Numbered from the stretch's first letter, positions 34,801 through 45,958 are shown. The stretch is 64,000 nucleotides of DNA from Strongylocentrotus droebachiensis (GCA_035222895.1 JAVYIG010000037.1:1-64000); one strand, 5' to 3'. The notes: generated by a model not told the origin, from the sequence alone. A program made the numbers and translations.

Positions 34801-35173
34801 GACAGGATAGGGTAGGTGCAGGGAATTGGAGACTGCAGGGAATTGGAGACCACTAAGCTTGAACCCATCACTGTCTGTCCGTGTTGGCTCCAATATTGCT
34901 ATAGCGCCATTTGTGGCCTTAAACAACACTACTGCATATATCCAATTCATTTAGAAGACTACAATGTGCTCTCTCCTCGACTACTACTATGCAGATATTT
35001 AGGGGTGGTTCTTAAATTTCTTTTAAAATGAAGTTTATTAAGTGTGCCAACCATCACAGAAATCTTATGGCCGTTGTATGTTGTGAATGGGTGTTGCACA
35101 GCACATTATGAATGGTGTCTGATCGGAAATGAGTGCAGTCAATGGTGGACACCAGGTCCAAGATTATTATTTA

Positions 35174-36448
35174 TCAGGTGGGCTGTATCTAATACAGACC
35201 ACCTTATATTTTTGTTAAAATTGCCTTTATTATCAGGTGGGCTGTATCTAATACAGACCACCTTATATTTTTGTTAAAATTGCCTTTATTATTATTATTT
35301 ATTATTATTTATTTATTTTTCTTATTTTGAACCACTTTTTTGTTAACAATATAACGTTAAAATGGTTTAATCAAATATCTTGAAATTTGGCACACATATG
35401 TATAGACATATGGAGAAAACAAGGTAAGATTTTCAATCTTGACCTTGACTGATGACGTCATCTAGGCGCCATTTTGTGAATTTTTCTGAAAATCAACTCA
35501 TGATCATATCTTCATAACCAAAAGTTATTTCTCATTCATATTTATCATGATCAAGGTCAATATCAGTCCGGTTAATTTCAGGACAAAAAACGCGCGCATG
35601 CGCGTACGTCCGCGCGTCAGTACGCGCGCAAAAATTTTAAATGCTCAAAATCTTTTAAAATTTATTTTGCATACGTTTCAGGTCATTTTAAGCATTTTAT
35701 AAAAAATCGCGCGTACGAGCATGCGCGCGCGTTTTCGCGCGTAACACCATTACAAAACATAGAATCGCCATTTTTTTTCTTTCATGATATTTCTCATATT
35801 TTTTTAAGGAATTTGATACCATGTTTATCTCTTTATGACCATTATTAACAAGATGAGCCTAAATTCAAGATAAATGTCAGTGCGCGCCAGCTCTTTTAAT
35901 ACATAGCATATATGGGCAAAAACATGCCTATACAAAATCCGTTATAGCTCTTTGGAATGCACCGGGATCCTCAATTTTTTTTCATATTAAGATAGAGTAT
36001 GAGTCGGAAATATGATTCCATGTCTCATTTGGCCATTAAGTGTATCGTGACATCATCACAATGGCCTTGGAACTCAAAATACGAATTTGCATATTATGAC
36101 GTCAGCATATTTATGTAAAATTGATTGTATCTCTGTAAATATTGATCAATTTTCTTTAAAATTTCGATATGTTGTAGCTAAGACAATTCTCTACAAGCGC
36201 AGTAATAACCATTTTTCATTTTGATGACGTCATCATAGTAAAAATTTTGATTAAAGGCCTCATGTCAAAAACTTCATAATTTGCGTGTTATGCCTATAGA
36301 AGGTGAATTTAGTTCACGTTATGAATCTACATGATATTGTTTTTTAAGAATTTGTAAGCAGTATGTCGCTTATTTTTGCTCTATTTTGTCTCAAGTTTTA
36401 GTTGACCAGCCCACCTATACTTGTTCCAAACAAGTATTATATGTCTAG
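35174..36448 (+). mobile_element. compound Helitron, unit 1 with intact 5' terminus
   Basis: It starts TCAGGTGGGCTGTATCTAAT after an A (35,173), the TC start of canonical Helitrons; the first 59 bp are duplicated at 35,233. A palindrome (AGGTGG.CTGTAT/ATACAGACCACCT) occupies the terminus. The body carries CGCG-rich alternating blocks, three TGACGTCA octamers and GCATATATGGGC. The 3' side has CAGCCCACCT, which is the complement of the 5' AGGTGGGCTG, then the hairpin ACTTGTT-CCA-AACAAGT, a 9-base spacer and CTAG (36,445-36,448). There is no Rep/helicase ORF, so non-autonomous. Confidence 0.85.
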
Positions 36449-37578
36449 TTATTTATTTATTTTTCTTATTTTGACCCACTTTTTTGTTAGCAAAATTACT
36501 TTGAAATGGTTCAATCAAATGCTTTGATATTTGGCATACATATGTATAGGCATATGGACAAAACACAGTAATGTTTTCAACCTTGACCTTGACTGATGAC
36601 GTCATCTAGGCGCCATTTTGTGAAATTTTCTGAAAATCATCTCATGATCATATCTTCAAAACCAAAAGGTATTTCTTATTCATATTTATCATGATCAAGG
36701 TCAATATCCATCCGGTCAATTTCATGTCAAAAAACGCGCGCGTGCGCGTACGTCCGCGCATCAGTGCGCGCAAAAAAAAATTAAATGCTCAAAATCGTCT
36801 CAAATTTATTTTGCATACGTTTCAGGTCATTTTAAGCATTTTATAAAAAATCGCGCGTACGAGCATGCGCGCGCGTTTTCGCGCGTAACACCATTACACA
36901 ACATAGAATCGCCATTTTTTTTTCTTTCATGATATTTCTCATATTTTTTCGAGGAATTTGATACCATGTTTATCTCTTTATGACCATTAATAACAAGATG
37001 AGCGTCAATTCAAGATAAATGTCCGTGCGCGCGAGCTCTTTTATTACATAGCATATATGGGCAAAAACATGCCTATACAAAATCCATTATAGCTCTTTGG
37101 AATGAACCGTGACCTTCAATGTTTTTTCATATTTAGATAGAGTATGAGTCGGAAATATGATTCCATGTCTCATTTGGCCATTAAGTGTATCGTGACATCA
37201 TCATAATGGCCTTGGAACTCAAAATACGAATTTGCATATAATGACGTCAGCATATTTATGTAACATTGATTGTATCTCTGTAAATATTGATCGATTTTCT
37301 TCCAAATTTCGATATGTTGTAGCAAAGACAATTCTCTACAAGCTCAGTTATCACGATTTTTCATTTTGATCACGACATCATAGTGAAATTTACGATTAAA
37401 GGCACATATCAGAAATTTCTTAAGTTGCGTGTTATGCCTATGGAAGGTGAATTTTGTTCACATTAATCTACATGACATTGTTTTTTAGCAGTATCTCGCT
37501 TATTTTTGCTCTATTTTGTGTCAAATTTTAGTTGACCAGCCCACCTATACTTGTTCCAAACAAGTATTATATGTCTAG
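36449..37578 (+). mobile_element. compound Helitron, unit 2
   Basis: About 1,130 bp, head-to-tail with unit 1 and highly similar over the body. It lacks the palindromic 5' terminus and opens with a TTTATT-rich stretch and TTGACCCACTTTTTTGTTAG. It ends with the same CAGCCCACCT, hairpin and CTAG (37,575-37,578). Confidence 0.85.
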
Positions 37579-38715
37579 TTTATTTTTCTTATTTTGACCC
37601 ACTTTTTTGTTAGCAAGATAACTTTGAAATGGTTCAATCAAATGCTTTGATATTTGGCACACATATGTATAGGCATATGGACAAGACACGGTAAGGTTTT
37701 CAACCTTGACCTTGACTGATGACGTCATCTAGGCGCCATTTTGTGAAACTTTCTGAAAATAATTTTTTGATCATATCTTCATAACCAAAAGATATTTCTC
37801 ATTCATATTTATCATGATCAAGGTCAATATCAGTCCGGTTAATTTCTGGTCAAAAAATGCGCGCGTGCGCGTACGTCCGCGCGTCAGTGCGCGCGCAAAA
37901 ATTTTAAATGCTCAAAATCGTCTCAATTTTTTTTTGCATACGTTTCTGGTCATTTTAAGCATTTTATAAAAAATCGCGCGTACGAGCATGCGCGCGCGTT
38001 TTCGCGCGTAACACCATTGACAAACTTAGAATCGCCATTTTTTTTTCTTTCATGATATTTCTCATATTTTTTCAAGGAATTTGATACCATGTTTATCTCT
38101 TTATGACCATTATTAACAAGATGAGAGTAAATTCAAGATAAAATGTCAGTGCGCGCGAGCTCTTTTAATACATAGCATATATGGGCAAAAACATGCCTAT
38201 ACAAAATCCGTTATAGCTCTTTGGAATGCACCGGAATCCTCAATTTTTTCATATTTAGATAGAGTATGAGTCGGAAATATGATTCCATGTCTCATTTGGC
38301 CATTAAGTGTATCGTGACATCATCACAATGGCCTTGGAACTCAAAATACGAATTTGCATATTATGACGTCAGCATATTTATGTAAAATTGATTGTATCTC
38401 TGTAAATATTGATCAATTTTCTTCAAAATTTCGATATGTTGTAGCTAAGACAATTCTCTACAAGCGCAGTAATAACCATTTTTCATTTTGATGACGTCAT
38501 CATAGTGAAAATTTTGGTTAAAGGCCTCATGTCAAAAACTTCATAATTTGCGTGTTATGCCTATAGAAGGTGAATTTAGTTCACGTTATGAATCTACATG
38601 ATATTGTCTTTTAAGAATTTGTAAGCAGTATGTCGCTTATTTTTGCTCTATTTTGTCTCAAATGTTAGTTGACCAGCCCACCTATACTTGTTCCAAACAA
38701 GTATTATATGTCTAG
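37579..38715 (+). mobile_element. compound Helitron, unit 3, right end of array
   Basis: About 1,137 bp, again without the 5' palindrome, ending in the hairpin and CTAG (38,712-38,715) followed by T. Units 1 and 3 share small variants absent from unit 2 (CAATGGCCTTGGAACTC with CACAATGG, GCGCAGTAATAACC), which suggests exchange or a duplication order. Confidence 0.85.
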
Positions 38716-38919
38716 TTATAAATATTATTTTTCATTTATTGTTATATAATGATCGACCAGCAGCACAGGCTGAAAGGGTCAATTTACAAAGGTACAGTCA
38801 TGTAAATTATATTGCGTTCGTTTATGTACATTACGTGAAAGGATGTACTAGCAGAAGATTCACAGGAGCAGGGGAAGGTATATGGCTCATGAAAATTAGA
38901 GTGAAAAAGCGAATGGAGT

Positions 38920-39022
38920 AGAGAGAGAGAAAGGGATAGGAGAAAAGGTGAGGTACAAAGAGAGAAAGGAAGAGAGATAGAGAGAGAGAGAGAGATAGAT
39001 AAAGAGAGAGAGAGAGAGAGCA
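38920..39022 (+). repeat. (GA)n microsatellite
   Basis: Imperfect purine tract dominated by GAGAGA and GATAGA. Confidence 0.88.
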
Positions 39023-39139
39023 GGGAATAGAATGTTCATAATTAAATTAACATATTATTCCTAATTACATGTCATACATTAATAACAATTACGAGAGTAA
39101 GATTTCGGCGAGACAACAATAACCATCATGCAAGTACAT

Positions 39140-39149
39140 GCTAGAAAAG
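39140..39149 (+). repeat. target-site duplication, left (foldback element)
   Basis: GCTAGAAAAG, identical to 41,540-41,549, directly flanks the foldback element. Confidence 0.7.
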
Positions 39150-39156
39150 GGTTCTA

Positions 39157-39573
39157 GGACAATTACCCCCTGGGCAATCACCCCCCGGAAAGTTACCCCC
39201 CGGAAAACTACCCCCAAGGACAATTACCCCCCGGAGAATTACCCCCCGAGGACAATAACCCCCTAAGGACAATTACCCCCCGGAAAATTACCCCCCGGAG
39301 AATTACCCCCCGAGGACAATTCCCCCCAAGGACAATTACCTCCGGATAATTACCCCCCGGAGAATTACCCCCCGAGGACAATTACCCCCCGAGGACAATT
39401 ACCCCCCAAGGACAATTACCCCCCGGAAAATTACCCCCCCCCCCCCCCGGAGAATTACCCCCCGAGGACAACTACCCCCGAGGACAATTACCCCCCCCCC
39501 AGGACAATTACCCCCCGGAAAACTACCCCTTGAGGAATTACCCCACGAGGACAATTACCCCCCCCCGGGGACA
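39157..39573 (+). repeat. C-rich minisatellite, left foldback arm
   Basis: About 24 units of a 15-17-bp sequence, with CCCCCC in nearly every unit, so i-motif/G-quadruplex forming potential is obvious on the two strands. Confidence 0.92.
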
Positions 39574-41162
39574 ATCAGGATTCAATAGCAAAAGACGATC
39601 TGACACGTTGAGAGATGCTGTGAAGGCTACGAGCCCATAAAATCCCGTGCATGAACCCACATTCGTTCAAATACTTGCGCGTGATCTTCCTCATTACTAC
39701 ACATTTTTCTTTAGCTATAATGTATGCAACAACACTGTGGTTACTGTTTTCTACGAAGGATTTCTCTTGTGCAGCGTTATTTCAACTTTTTGTTCGACAC
39801 GATGCCCTCTTAAGAAATGAAAAGTTTCGCCCAATCTTAAATTCTTCACAAACTATTTATTTTGCATCACTCTGGCACTCGTCAAGTGCTATGTACACAC
39901 GTATGGGCACATTTGTTTCTTGATTTAGTGAACGAGCAAGAAAAACAAGGACAAGACATTTTCAAAATGGTAAAACATAATGTTGTAATCAACACACTAG
40001 CACAGATTTAAGGTATGCGGGCGCCTCACCGCCGAATGTACACGAATATAAAGTGAAATATTCGGTCATGACCTTGATACACGAATATGAGGATATTCGG
40101 GCCTCTCGTTGCCTTGATTCATCATGTTTATAATTGTGATGAGTGTGGTAACAATGTAATGTCGAAATAAAAGATATATATTCGCAACATATTGTCAGCG
40201 AGCGAGGAAGAAAGACATTTTATTATTTGTTTACATTTTATTTTCTCATGAAAATAAATACTCTACCCGTTTCTAATATTTGTTTTTCACAAAATCAACG
40301 TTTGCCAAAAAAAAATTGTCATGTAACTAACATTCTCTTGCGGCACCCCAGTTGAAAAAACGCTGCTCTGGAATTACAAAATCATTGAGATCAATGTACC
40401 CAAGTGCGGATACTTATTTTCTTTTAATATGGCACCGTACATACCATATATTTAACTTGAAGGCAATTTTTATTTCAAAATAAATTACAGTACAAGAAAA
40501 CATATTTTAGTTCACCATGACAACAGAAATATATATATATATATATATATTACATTACATTTATAAACATGAAGAGAACCTTAATTTTGGAATAGATCAT
40601 AGATGAGGGCCCATTATACATACAAAGACAAATATACGATCAGCTGATTAGAAAAGTTACAGAGGATGCATAAATAATGATATCTTACATCCTAATTTCT
40701 TTGTTGGGGTATTTTTGGGGAGACTAGCTGTATTAACGCGTACCCATCTGCGCGCAATTTATTGTTAAATTTCTAAGAAATGTAAATTTCGTACTTTGAT
40801 TTGATACATGCGTCTTCTGGCAATTGAATTCGATTCAATACACGTGGCATATTAAGTCAAACTTCACAAAGGTGGAATGGATACACAGCGAGAGGGGTGG
40901 GTGTAATCTCCTCCTAGGAGGATACATGTACGTCAAGCAAAAAGATTTGGCAGATGGGTAACGTACGAGGGCTTTGAATGTGAGCTACGAATATCAATAT
41001 AATTTATACACAACCCCTGTACGAAACAAATCTATTCCGTCATAAGTAACTAAGAAAATGAAATTTCATGACATTTTCTCTAAATAGCAATTTGAAGAGG
41101 AGCTCGCATTATACGTCACAGTGTTACAAATTCACCGGGTGTGATTGTCCTCGGGCCGCGGT

Positions 41163-41536
41163 AATGGTGTTTCGAGGGGGGGGGGGGGGGGGGAGGGGGG
41201 TAATTGTCCTCGGGGGGTAGTTGTCCTCGGGGGTAGTTGTCCTCGGGGGTAATTGTCCTCGGGGGGTAATTGTCCTCGGGGGTAGTTGTCCTCGGGGTGT
41301 AATTCTCCGGGGGGTAATTTTCCGGGGGGTAATTGTCCTTGGGGGGTAATTGTCCTCGGGGGGGGGGGGTAATTTTCCGGGGGGTAATTTTCCGGGGGGT
41401 AATTGTCCTTGGGGGGTAATTGTCCTCGGGGGTAATTCTCCGGGGGGTAAATTTCCAGGGGGTAATTGTCCTTGGGGGGTAGTTTTCCGGGGGGTAATTT
41501 TCCGGGGGGTGATTGCCCAGGGGGTAATTGTCCTGA
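41163..41536 (+). repeat. G-rich minisatellite, right foldback arm
   Basis: About 21 units of GGGGGGTAATTGTCC and variants, the complement of the left arm, with a G run at 41,176-41,200. Confidence 0.92.
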
Positions 41537-42065
41537 TACGCTAGAAAAGAGAAAAGGGAAGGTTAAAAAAAGAAAAAAATGAGAGAAGTTTGAAGAGAGA
41601 GAAAGAGGGAGAGAGAGAGAGATGGAGGTCGTTTGTTGTGAATTTCGAGTATGCCGAGGACAGTCAATGATCCGATGCTGCTTGGTTAATTGTCCATGTA
41701 CAGAAATATTTTGGGCCACATTGTTTTAAAATCGTTTCAAAATTACAGTAAGTTCATTGGCTTTCAAAAAGTGTTTGAACTAACCATAACAATCCCATTT
41801 TCATTCAAATTGTATTTAAAATGTCTTGATTTGTAACTGTCCCGTGTTACCTGCACATGTAGGTAATGAGAGACTTTTGGTGCTGACTTTATTAATTATT
41901 GTTATCTTATTAATCAGTTACATCATGCCCACAATTTTGTTACCAAATAAAGAGCAGAAGTTACTTTAGAGAATACAAAGCTTTCTGTATGTGTAACATT
42001 TTTCATGTTCATGTAAATTATGTACATGTGCTTAAGGGTCTCCAATTCCCTGCACCTACCCTATT

Positions 42066-43054
42066 CCTCATTTTTTCCGAACATTTTGATACGATATTTA
42101 TCTTTTTTTGACCATTAATAACGGAATCAGCGTCCGTTTAAAATACATGTCCGCACGCGCGAGATCTTTTAATACATAGCATATATGGGCAAAAACATGC
42201 TTATACGAAATACATTATAGCTCTTTGGGATGCAAGGAGACCCCCAATTTTGTTTTTCATTTTTCAATAGAGTTTTAGTTGTAGACATGATTTTATGTCT
42301 CATTTGTCCTTTACTTATATCGTGACATCATTATAATGGCCTTGGAACTCAAAATACGAATTTGCATATTGTGACGTCAGCATATGTATGGAAAATTGAT
42401 TGTATCTCTGTAAATATTGATTAATTTACTTCCAAACTTAGATATGCTTTAGCTGAGACAATTCTCTACAAGATTAGCGCCCATTGTTTTTCTTTTTGAT
42501 GACGTCATCATGGTGAAAATTTCAATTAAAGGCGTCATGTCAGAATTTTCTTAATTTGCATGTTATGTCCAAGGAAGTTAAATTTCGTTCACGTCATGAA
42601 TCCACATGACATTAATCTTTGAGCACTATTTAGCTTATTCTTACTCTTTTTCCCCACACTGTAAAAACTTAAATGTTAGATCACCATTTAAAAGGGCCGA
42701 GGAGTGACTACTCTTTCAAAATGTCAGACTGATACTTTTAAACACGCTAGATTCAGCCTTTATAGTGTTGGATCCAGCAAGTTCAAAGTGTTGATCTACC
42801 ATTTTGAAAAGTGGTCACTCCCTGGCCCTCTTAAATAGTGATTTAACAACCATTTTGAAAAGTGGTCACTCCCTGGCCCTCTTAAATAGTGATTTAACAT
42901 TTCAGTTTTTAGAGTGCAACAAATTTTGGTATGTTATAACTGAGACTATGGTCTATACAAATTGTGACTTTTGTTTTTTAATCAGATGTTGAGATCATGT
43001 CGAAATTTTCAATTGAAAGCGAATTCTCTAGAACTTTGCAGGATTCTCTTTTTT
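42066..43054 (+). mobile_element. Helitron-like unit C, right part
   Basis: Resumes after the 7.25-kb insertion with TTTGATACGATATTTATC, then AGCATATATGGGCAAAAACA, AATTTGCATATTGTGACG, GATGACGTCATCATGG and CGTCATGAATCCACATGAC. A 260-bp MITE interrupts it (42,655-42,917). It ends in TTCAATTGAAAG and joins the next Helitron start at 43,055. Confidence 0.75.
42655..42917. mobile_element. MITE with CACTGTAAAAACT ends
   Basis: The left end CACTGTAAAAACTTAAATGT and the right end CATTTCAGTTTTTAGAGTG are imperfect inverses, and the similarity extends inward (ATCACCATTTAAAAGGGCC against GGCCCTCTTAAATAGTGAT). An internal 60-bp direct duplication (CCATTTTGAAAAGTGGTCAC twice) is present. The homologous Helitron remnant at 30,340-30,400 lacks it, giving the empty site. 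A hAT-like origin is possible but unproven. Confidence 0.78.
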
Positions 43055-43520
43055 AGGTGGTCTATCTTCGACAGACTACCTATTGTTTTCGTAAGAATTT
43101 TGTTTCTTCTTTATTCTCCATTTTTATTTCTCCCCACTTTTTTGTGGGCAGGATAACTCAAGATTGGTTTGTCAATTTTCTTCAATTTTGACACAGTCAT
43201 GGTTCATTGTCATGAGACGTGGATAGGAACATTTTCAAGGTCATCAAGTCTTCATGGCGTCATCAAGGCGCCATTTGGCGTTTTTTGTACTTTCAACTCA
43301 TGATCATATCTTCATAACGGAAAGTCATTTCTCATTCATATTTATCATGATCGAGGTCAATATCCGTCCGGTCAATTTCAGCAACAAAAAAAAACGCGCT
43401 TATATGTACGTCTGCGTGTCAGCGCGCGCGTAAAATATCAAAAATGCTCAAAATCGCTCAAATTCATTTTATATACGTTTCAGGCAATTTAAGGCATTTC
43501 GCCAAAAAACGCGCACACTC
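43055..43520 (+). mobile_element. Helitron-like unit D, 5' part only
   Basis: It starts with the palindrome AGGTGGTCTATCTTCGACAG and ACTACCTATTG, then CCCACTTTTTTGTGGGC, TCATGGCGTCATCAAGGCG, ATCCGTCCGGTCAATTTCAG and a CG-rich block, and stops near CGCCAAAAAACGCGC. The 3' end is absent. Confidence 0.75.
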
Positions 43521-43761
43521 AAATAGCGGCCATTTGGGATTTTATTTATGATTCCAGGGAGCGCCCACTTTAAACCTTGCCATCGAATCCATGAATTAAC
43601 ATCATTATCAAATTCTCCATACCTGCAAGTCTTAGAATTGTACATAAGTGTACAATTGAGATTTTCTTCTCTCAATCTTAAACAGTTCTAAAGTGAGTAA
43701 ATTAATCGACGGTATTCATATACAAAATTGTATCAATTGACACTCCAACAGTGTTACATAC

Positions 43762-44084
43762 CCATATCATCAGCAGACAAGTACTTGTCTGCCAAGAGTT
43801 GATAGTCGGCTTCCTCCAGCGCAGCTTTCAATTTTTCACGTCGTTCGGCCAATTTTTGCTTTTGATGCCATGTTCGAAGCATATCCAAAGTGCCCATGTA
43901 TGAGCACCCTTGTTTCGCGTTTTCTTCATTGAAGCGAGCGATATCTGCAGCAATGAATCCTAGTTTCCTTCCTAAATCATTGACGACTCCCTTCCCGTAG
44001 ATTTCCTTAGCTATCTTCACCAAAATACCGTCGAAATCATCGTTGGTGTTGGAACTCATTTTGCCATCGGAGTATAGTATTAGG
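43762..44084 (-). CDS. death-domain exon (N-terminus)
   Basis: The coding part runs from ATG at 44,059 to a donor G|GTATGT (intron starts 43,761), 99 residues plus one base (phase 1). The exon begins at 44,084 after TTAATTTACAG, giving a 25-nt 5' UTR and an upstream non-coding exon; the UTR has a three-codon upstream ORF (ATGGCAAAATGA) overlapping the start. Residues about 10-95 match a death domain: LGRKLGFIAADIARFNEEN (helices 2-3), MLRTWHQKQ (helix 4-5 with the conserved Trp), REKLKAALEEADYQLLADKY (helices 5-6). Death domains bind other death domains in apoptosis and innate-immune adaptor complexes; echinoderms have large families. The next coding exon is not nearby; 22,952-23,484 is phase-compatible and would add a coiled coil. 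The domain call is strong; the specific partner is unknown. Confidence 0.85.
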
Positions 44085-44640
44085 CTGTAAATTAATTAAA
44101 AGAAAACATTAACAAAACATGTATACTTGATTTTCATAATGATTAGTAGGATAATTATTATTTTGTTCTTATATTCTTTGTGTAATCTGTTCTTAAATTG
44201 GAATTCCTAATTATATGTTTGTTTATATTTATCAACGGATAATCAACCTTATCCGTGAATACTAAGTTCAGACAGAATATAAAGTGGCCGATCATGGATA
44301 TGGTCTTGAATCTGCCGCAACAAAAGAGAACTTTTTAAAATGATATGTGTTTTTTTTTTTTTTTTTTTTTATATATGCCGTCTTTGCAGACTAGATATTT
44401 TTCTGGGCTGTCTTTCGTGCTCTTGGTCGCCCTGTAGTAAAGGTGTGGGGGGGGGGGGGATTATTTGCTGATTTTTTTGGTTATAGTTGCTAATAAATAT
44501 TTCCCATTACAGGTGACCATAATAGGACATTAGACCAGCCGTTTAAATCGGAGACAGGAAACCTCAAAGAATTACTATGTCTGCATGGAAGTCAATGGAG
44601 CCAAATGATAATCATGAGGAGCTGATCAGTCAGACCGCAA
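44084..44640. other. no gene; homopolymer tracts
   Basis: Contains a T run of about 20 (44,350-44,370) and a G run at 44,447-44,459. It probably includes the upstream intron of the death-domain gene. Confidence 0.5.
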
Positions 44641-44764
44641 CGATTTGAAGAAACCTATTGCTGACACTCTGTCAGCATTTCGCAATTTGAGATATGTGAC
44701 GTCACACAAAATGGAGGCCAACATTCACATTTTAGCCAAAATTTTCGAAAACAAATTTAAATTG

Positions 44765-45958
44765 ATAGTGAAGTTACAAAGGAAAAGTTTGGGTTCAGAC
44801 CTCAAAGTGGAACTACAGAAGCCATATTGTGTATGAGAATGATGACATAACGGTATATTGCAGTAAACATACGTGTGCCTTATTGACTAATCTAAAGCAT
44901 TCGACAAAATTTACCACGATAAAGAGATTGAAAGCTTACAACAAATTAATCTGGATGGTAAGAACAAACCTCTCATATCTAAACTTTATCGGGAGCAGAC
45001 AGCTGCCATCAAAAACAATGAAATTACAGGTTACACAACAATCTAAAGAGGAGTACGCCAGGGGTGCGTAATGTCCCCATCTGTGTTCAACTTGTGCACA
45101 GGGCTGATATTCAGGGAAATTTCAAATATAAAAGGTGTTAGTAGTGGGATGTAAATATTAATTATTTACGTTATGCTGATGGCACTGTTCTTTGCGTAGA
45201 GAATGAAGCAGATTTACAACATGTATTGGATGTTGTACAATTCAAAAATGAAGAGTTTGGCCTATGCATTAATTTCAAGACAACCCAGTCTATTATTTTT
45301 TTAGTAGAAAAGAGAATAAGCCTAGAAACTGTTTGAAACAAGATGGATGTATCATTGAGAAGGTCAATAATAACATCTACTTAGGAAAACATATTACAGA
45401 ATATGACAGGAGCGAAGCAGAAATAAAAAGAAGAGAATAAATGGCACTGAATACGTTTCTGGCAATGAAAGACTTAGTCACAGATAGAAAGGTGAACTTT
45501 GCGCTTAGGTTAAGACTACTAAACTGTTATGTATGGTCTGCCCTATTGGATTGAGCAGAAACATGGCAAATAAACAGGGCCATGGAAAATAGATTAACAT
45601 ATTTTGAAATGCGGATTTACAGAAGAATGATAAACTTATCCTGGAAACAAAAGAAAACCAACAGAGAGATATTGCACATGGCAGGGCGTAAACAAACTGC
45701 ACTGGATAAGTTAAGAAGAGAAAATCTAAATACTTCGGTCATGTTAAAAGGCACCAAATACCTCTTTCATGATATGTTAGAGGGAAGAGTAGAAGGAACT
45801 AGACCGAGAGGGAAACCCATAATCAACTGGTAGAAGAATGTCAAGGGCTGGAGTGGACTAAAACTGCAAGAATGCACCAGAATGACAGAAGATAGAATGA
45901 AAATAATGGAGAGATTTTGCAATCAACCTTCGAGCCGGGAGAAGATACTTAGATAGAT
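44765..45958 (+). mobile_element. RTE-like LINE remnant
   Basis: A reverse-transcriptase remnant in broken frames: EKFGFRPQSGTTEAI at about 44,780, LIDYSKAFDKIYHD (motif A) at about 44,890, RGVRQGCVMSPSVFN (motif B) at about 45,050, and YADGTVLCVENEADLQ (motif C) at about 45,170, where the second catalytic Asp of YADD is Gly. The C-terminal part follows: RLTYFEMRIYRRMINLSW at 45,590 and EGTRPRGKPIINW at about 45,800. The 3' tail is a short (GATA)n, typical of elements ending in a microsatellite. Several stops occur. Inactive. Confidence 0.85.

Larger units (their letters stand above)
39150..41539. mobile_element. TU-like foldback transposon with minisatellite terminal repeats
   Basis: The left end is about 420 bp (39,157-39,573) of tandem 15-17-bp units such as GGACAATTACCCCCC and GGAGAATTACCCCCC. 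The right end (41,163-41,536) is the inverted array, GGGGGGTAATTGTCC. The outermost units agree in order: GGACAATTACCCCCTGGGCA then ATCACCCCCCGGAAA occurs at the left and its complement at the right. A 10-bp direct repeat GCTAGAAAAG flanks the whole. The 1.6-kb middle has only short frames (for example 39,651-39,923, 90 codons, unrecognised). Sea-urchin TU elements and fly FB elements have this architecture. The Pro-rich frame at 41,132-41,719 is the array translated. Confidence 0.85.
34809..42062. mobile_element. 7.25-kb nested interval bounded by a 25-bp inverted repeat
   Basis: AGGGTAGGTGCAGGGAATTG and five further bases start at 34,809, and the exact complement ends at 42,062. The left terminus is followed by a tandem echo (GCAGGGAATTGGAGAC). 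Flanking text on both sides is the same Helitron family, so a TIR element inserted there. Removing the two younger insertions inside it (35,174-38,715 and 39,150-41,539) leaves about 1.3 kb of original element with no ORF of note. The immediate AT dinucleotide occurs on both sides; the target duplication is unclear. Confidence 0.65.

Noticed and set aside
39157-39573. CRISPR-like array of short regular repeats
   Set aside because: Units are contiguous without unique spacers, the mirror array exists at 41,163-41,536, and the genome is eukaryotic.
41132-41719. 195-codon proline-rich frame, collagen- or extensin-like
   Set aside because: It is the G-rich minisatellite arm translated in one frame; a stretch of CT repeat supplies the Ser/Leu part.
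34809-42062. Maverick/Polinton, because of the 25-bp terminal repeats and AG start
   Set aside because: No polymerase, integrase or capsid-like frames inside, and most of the length is explained by younger insertions.
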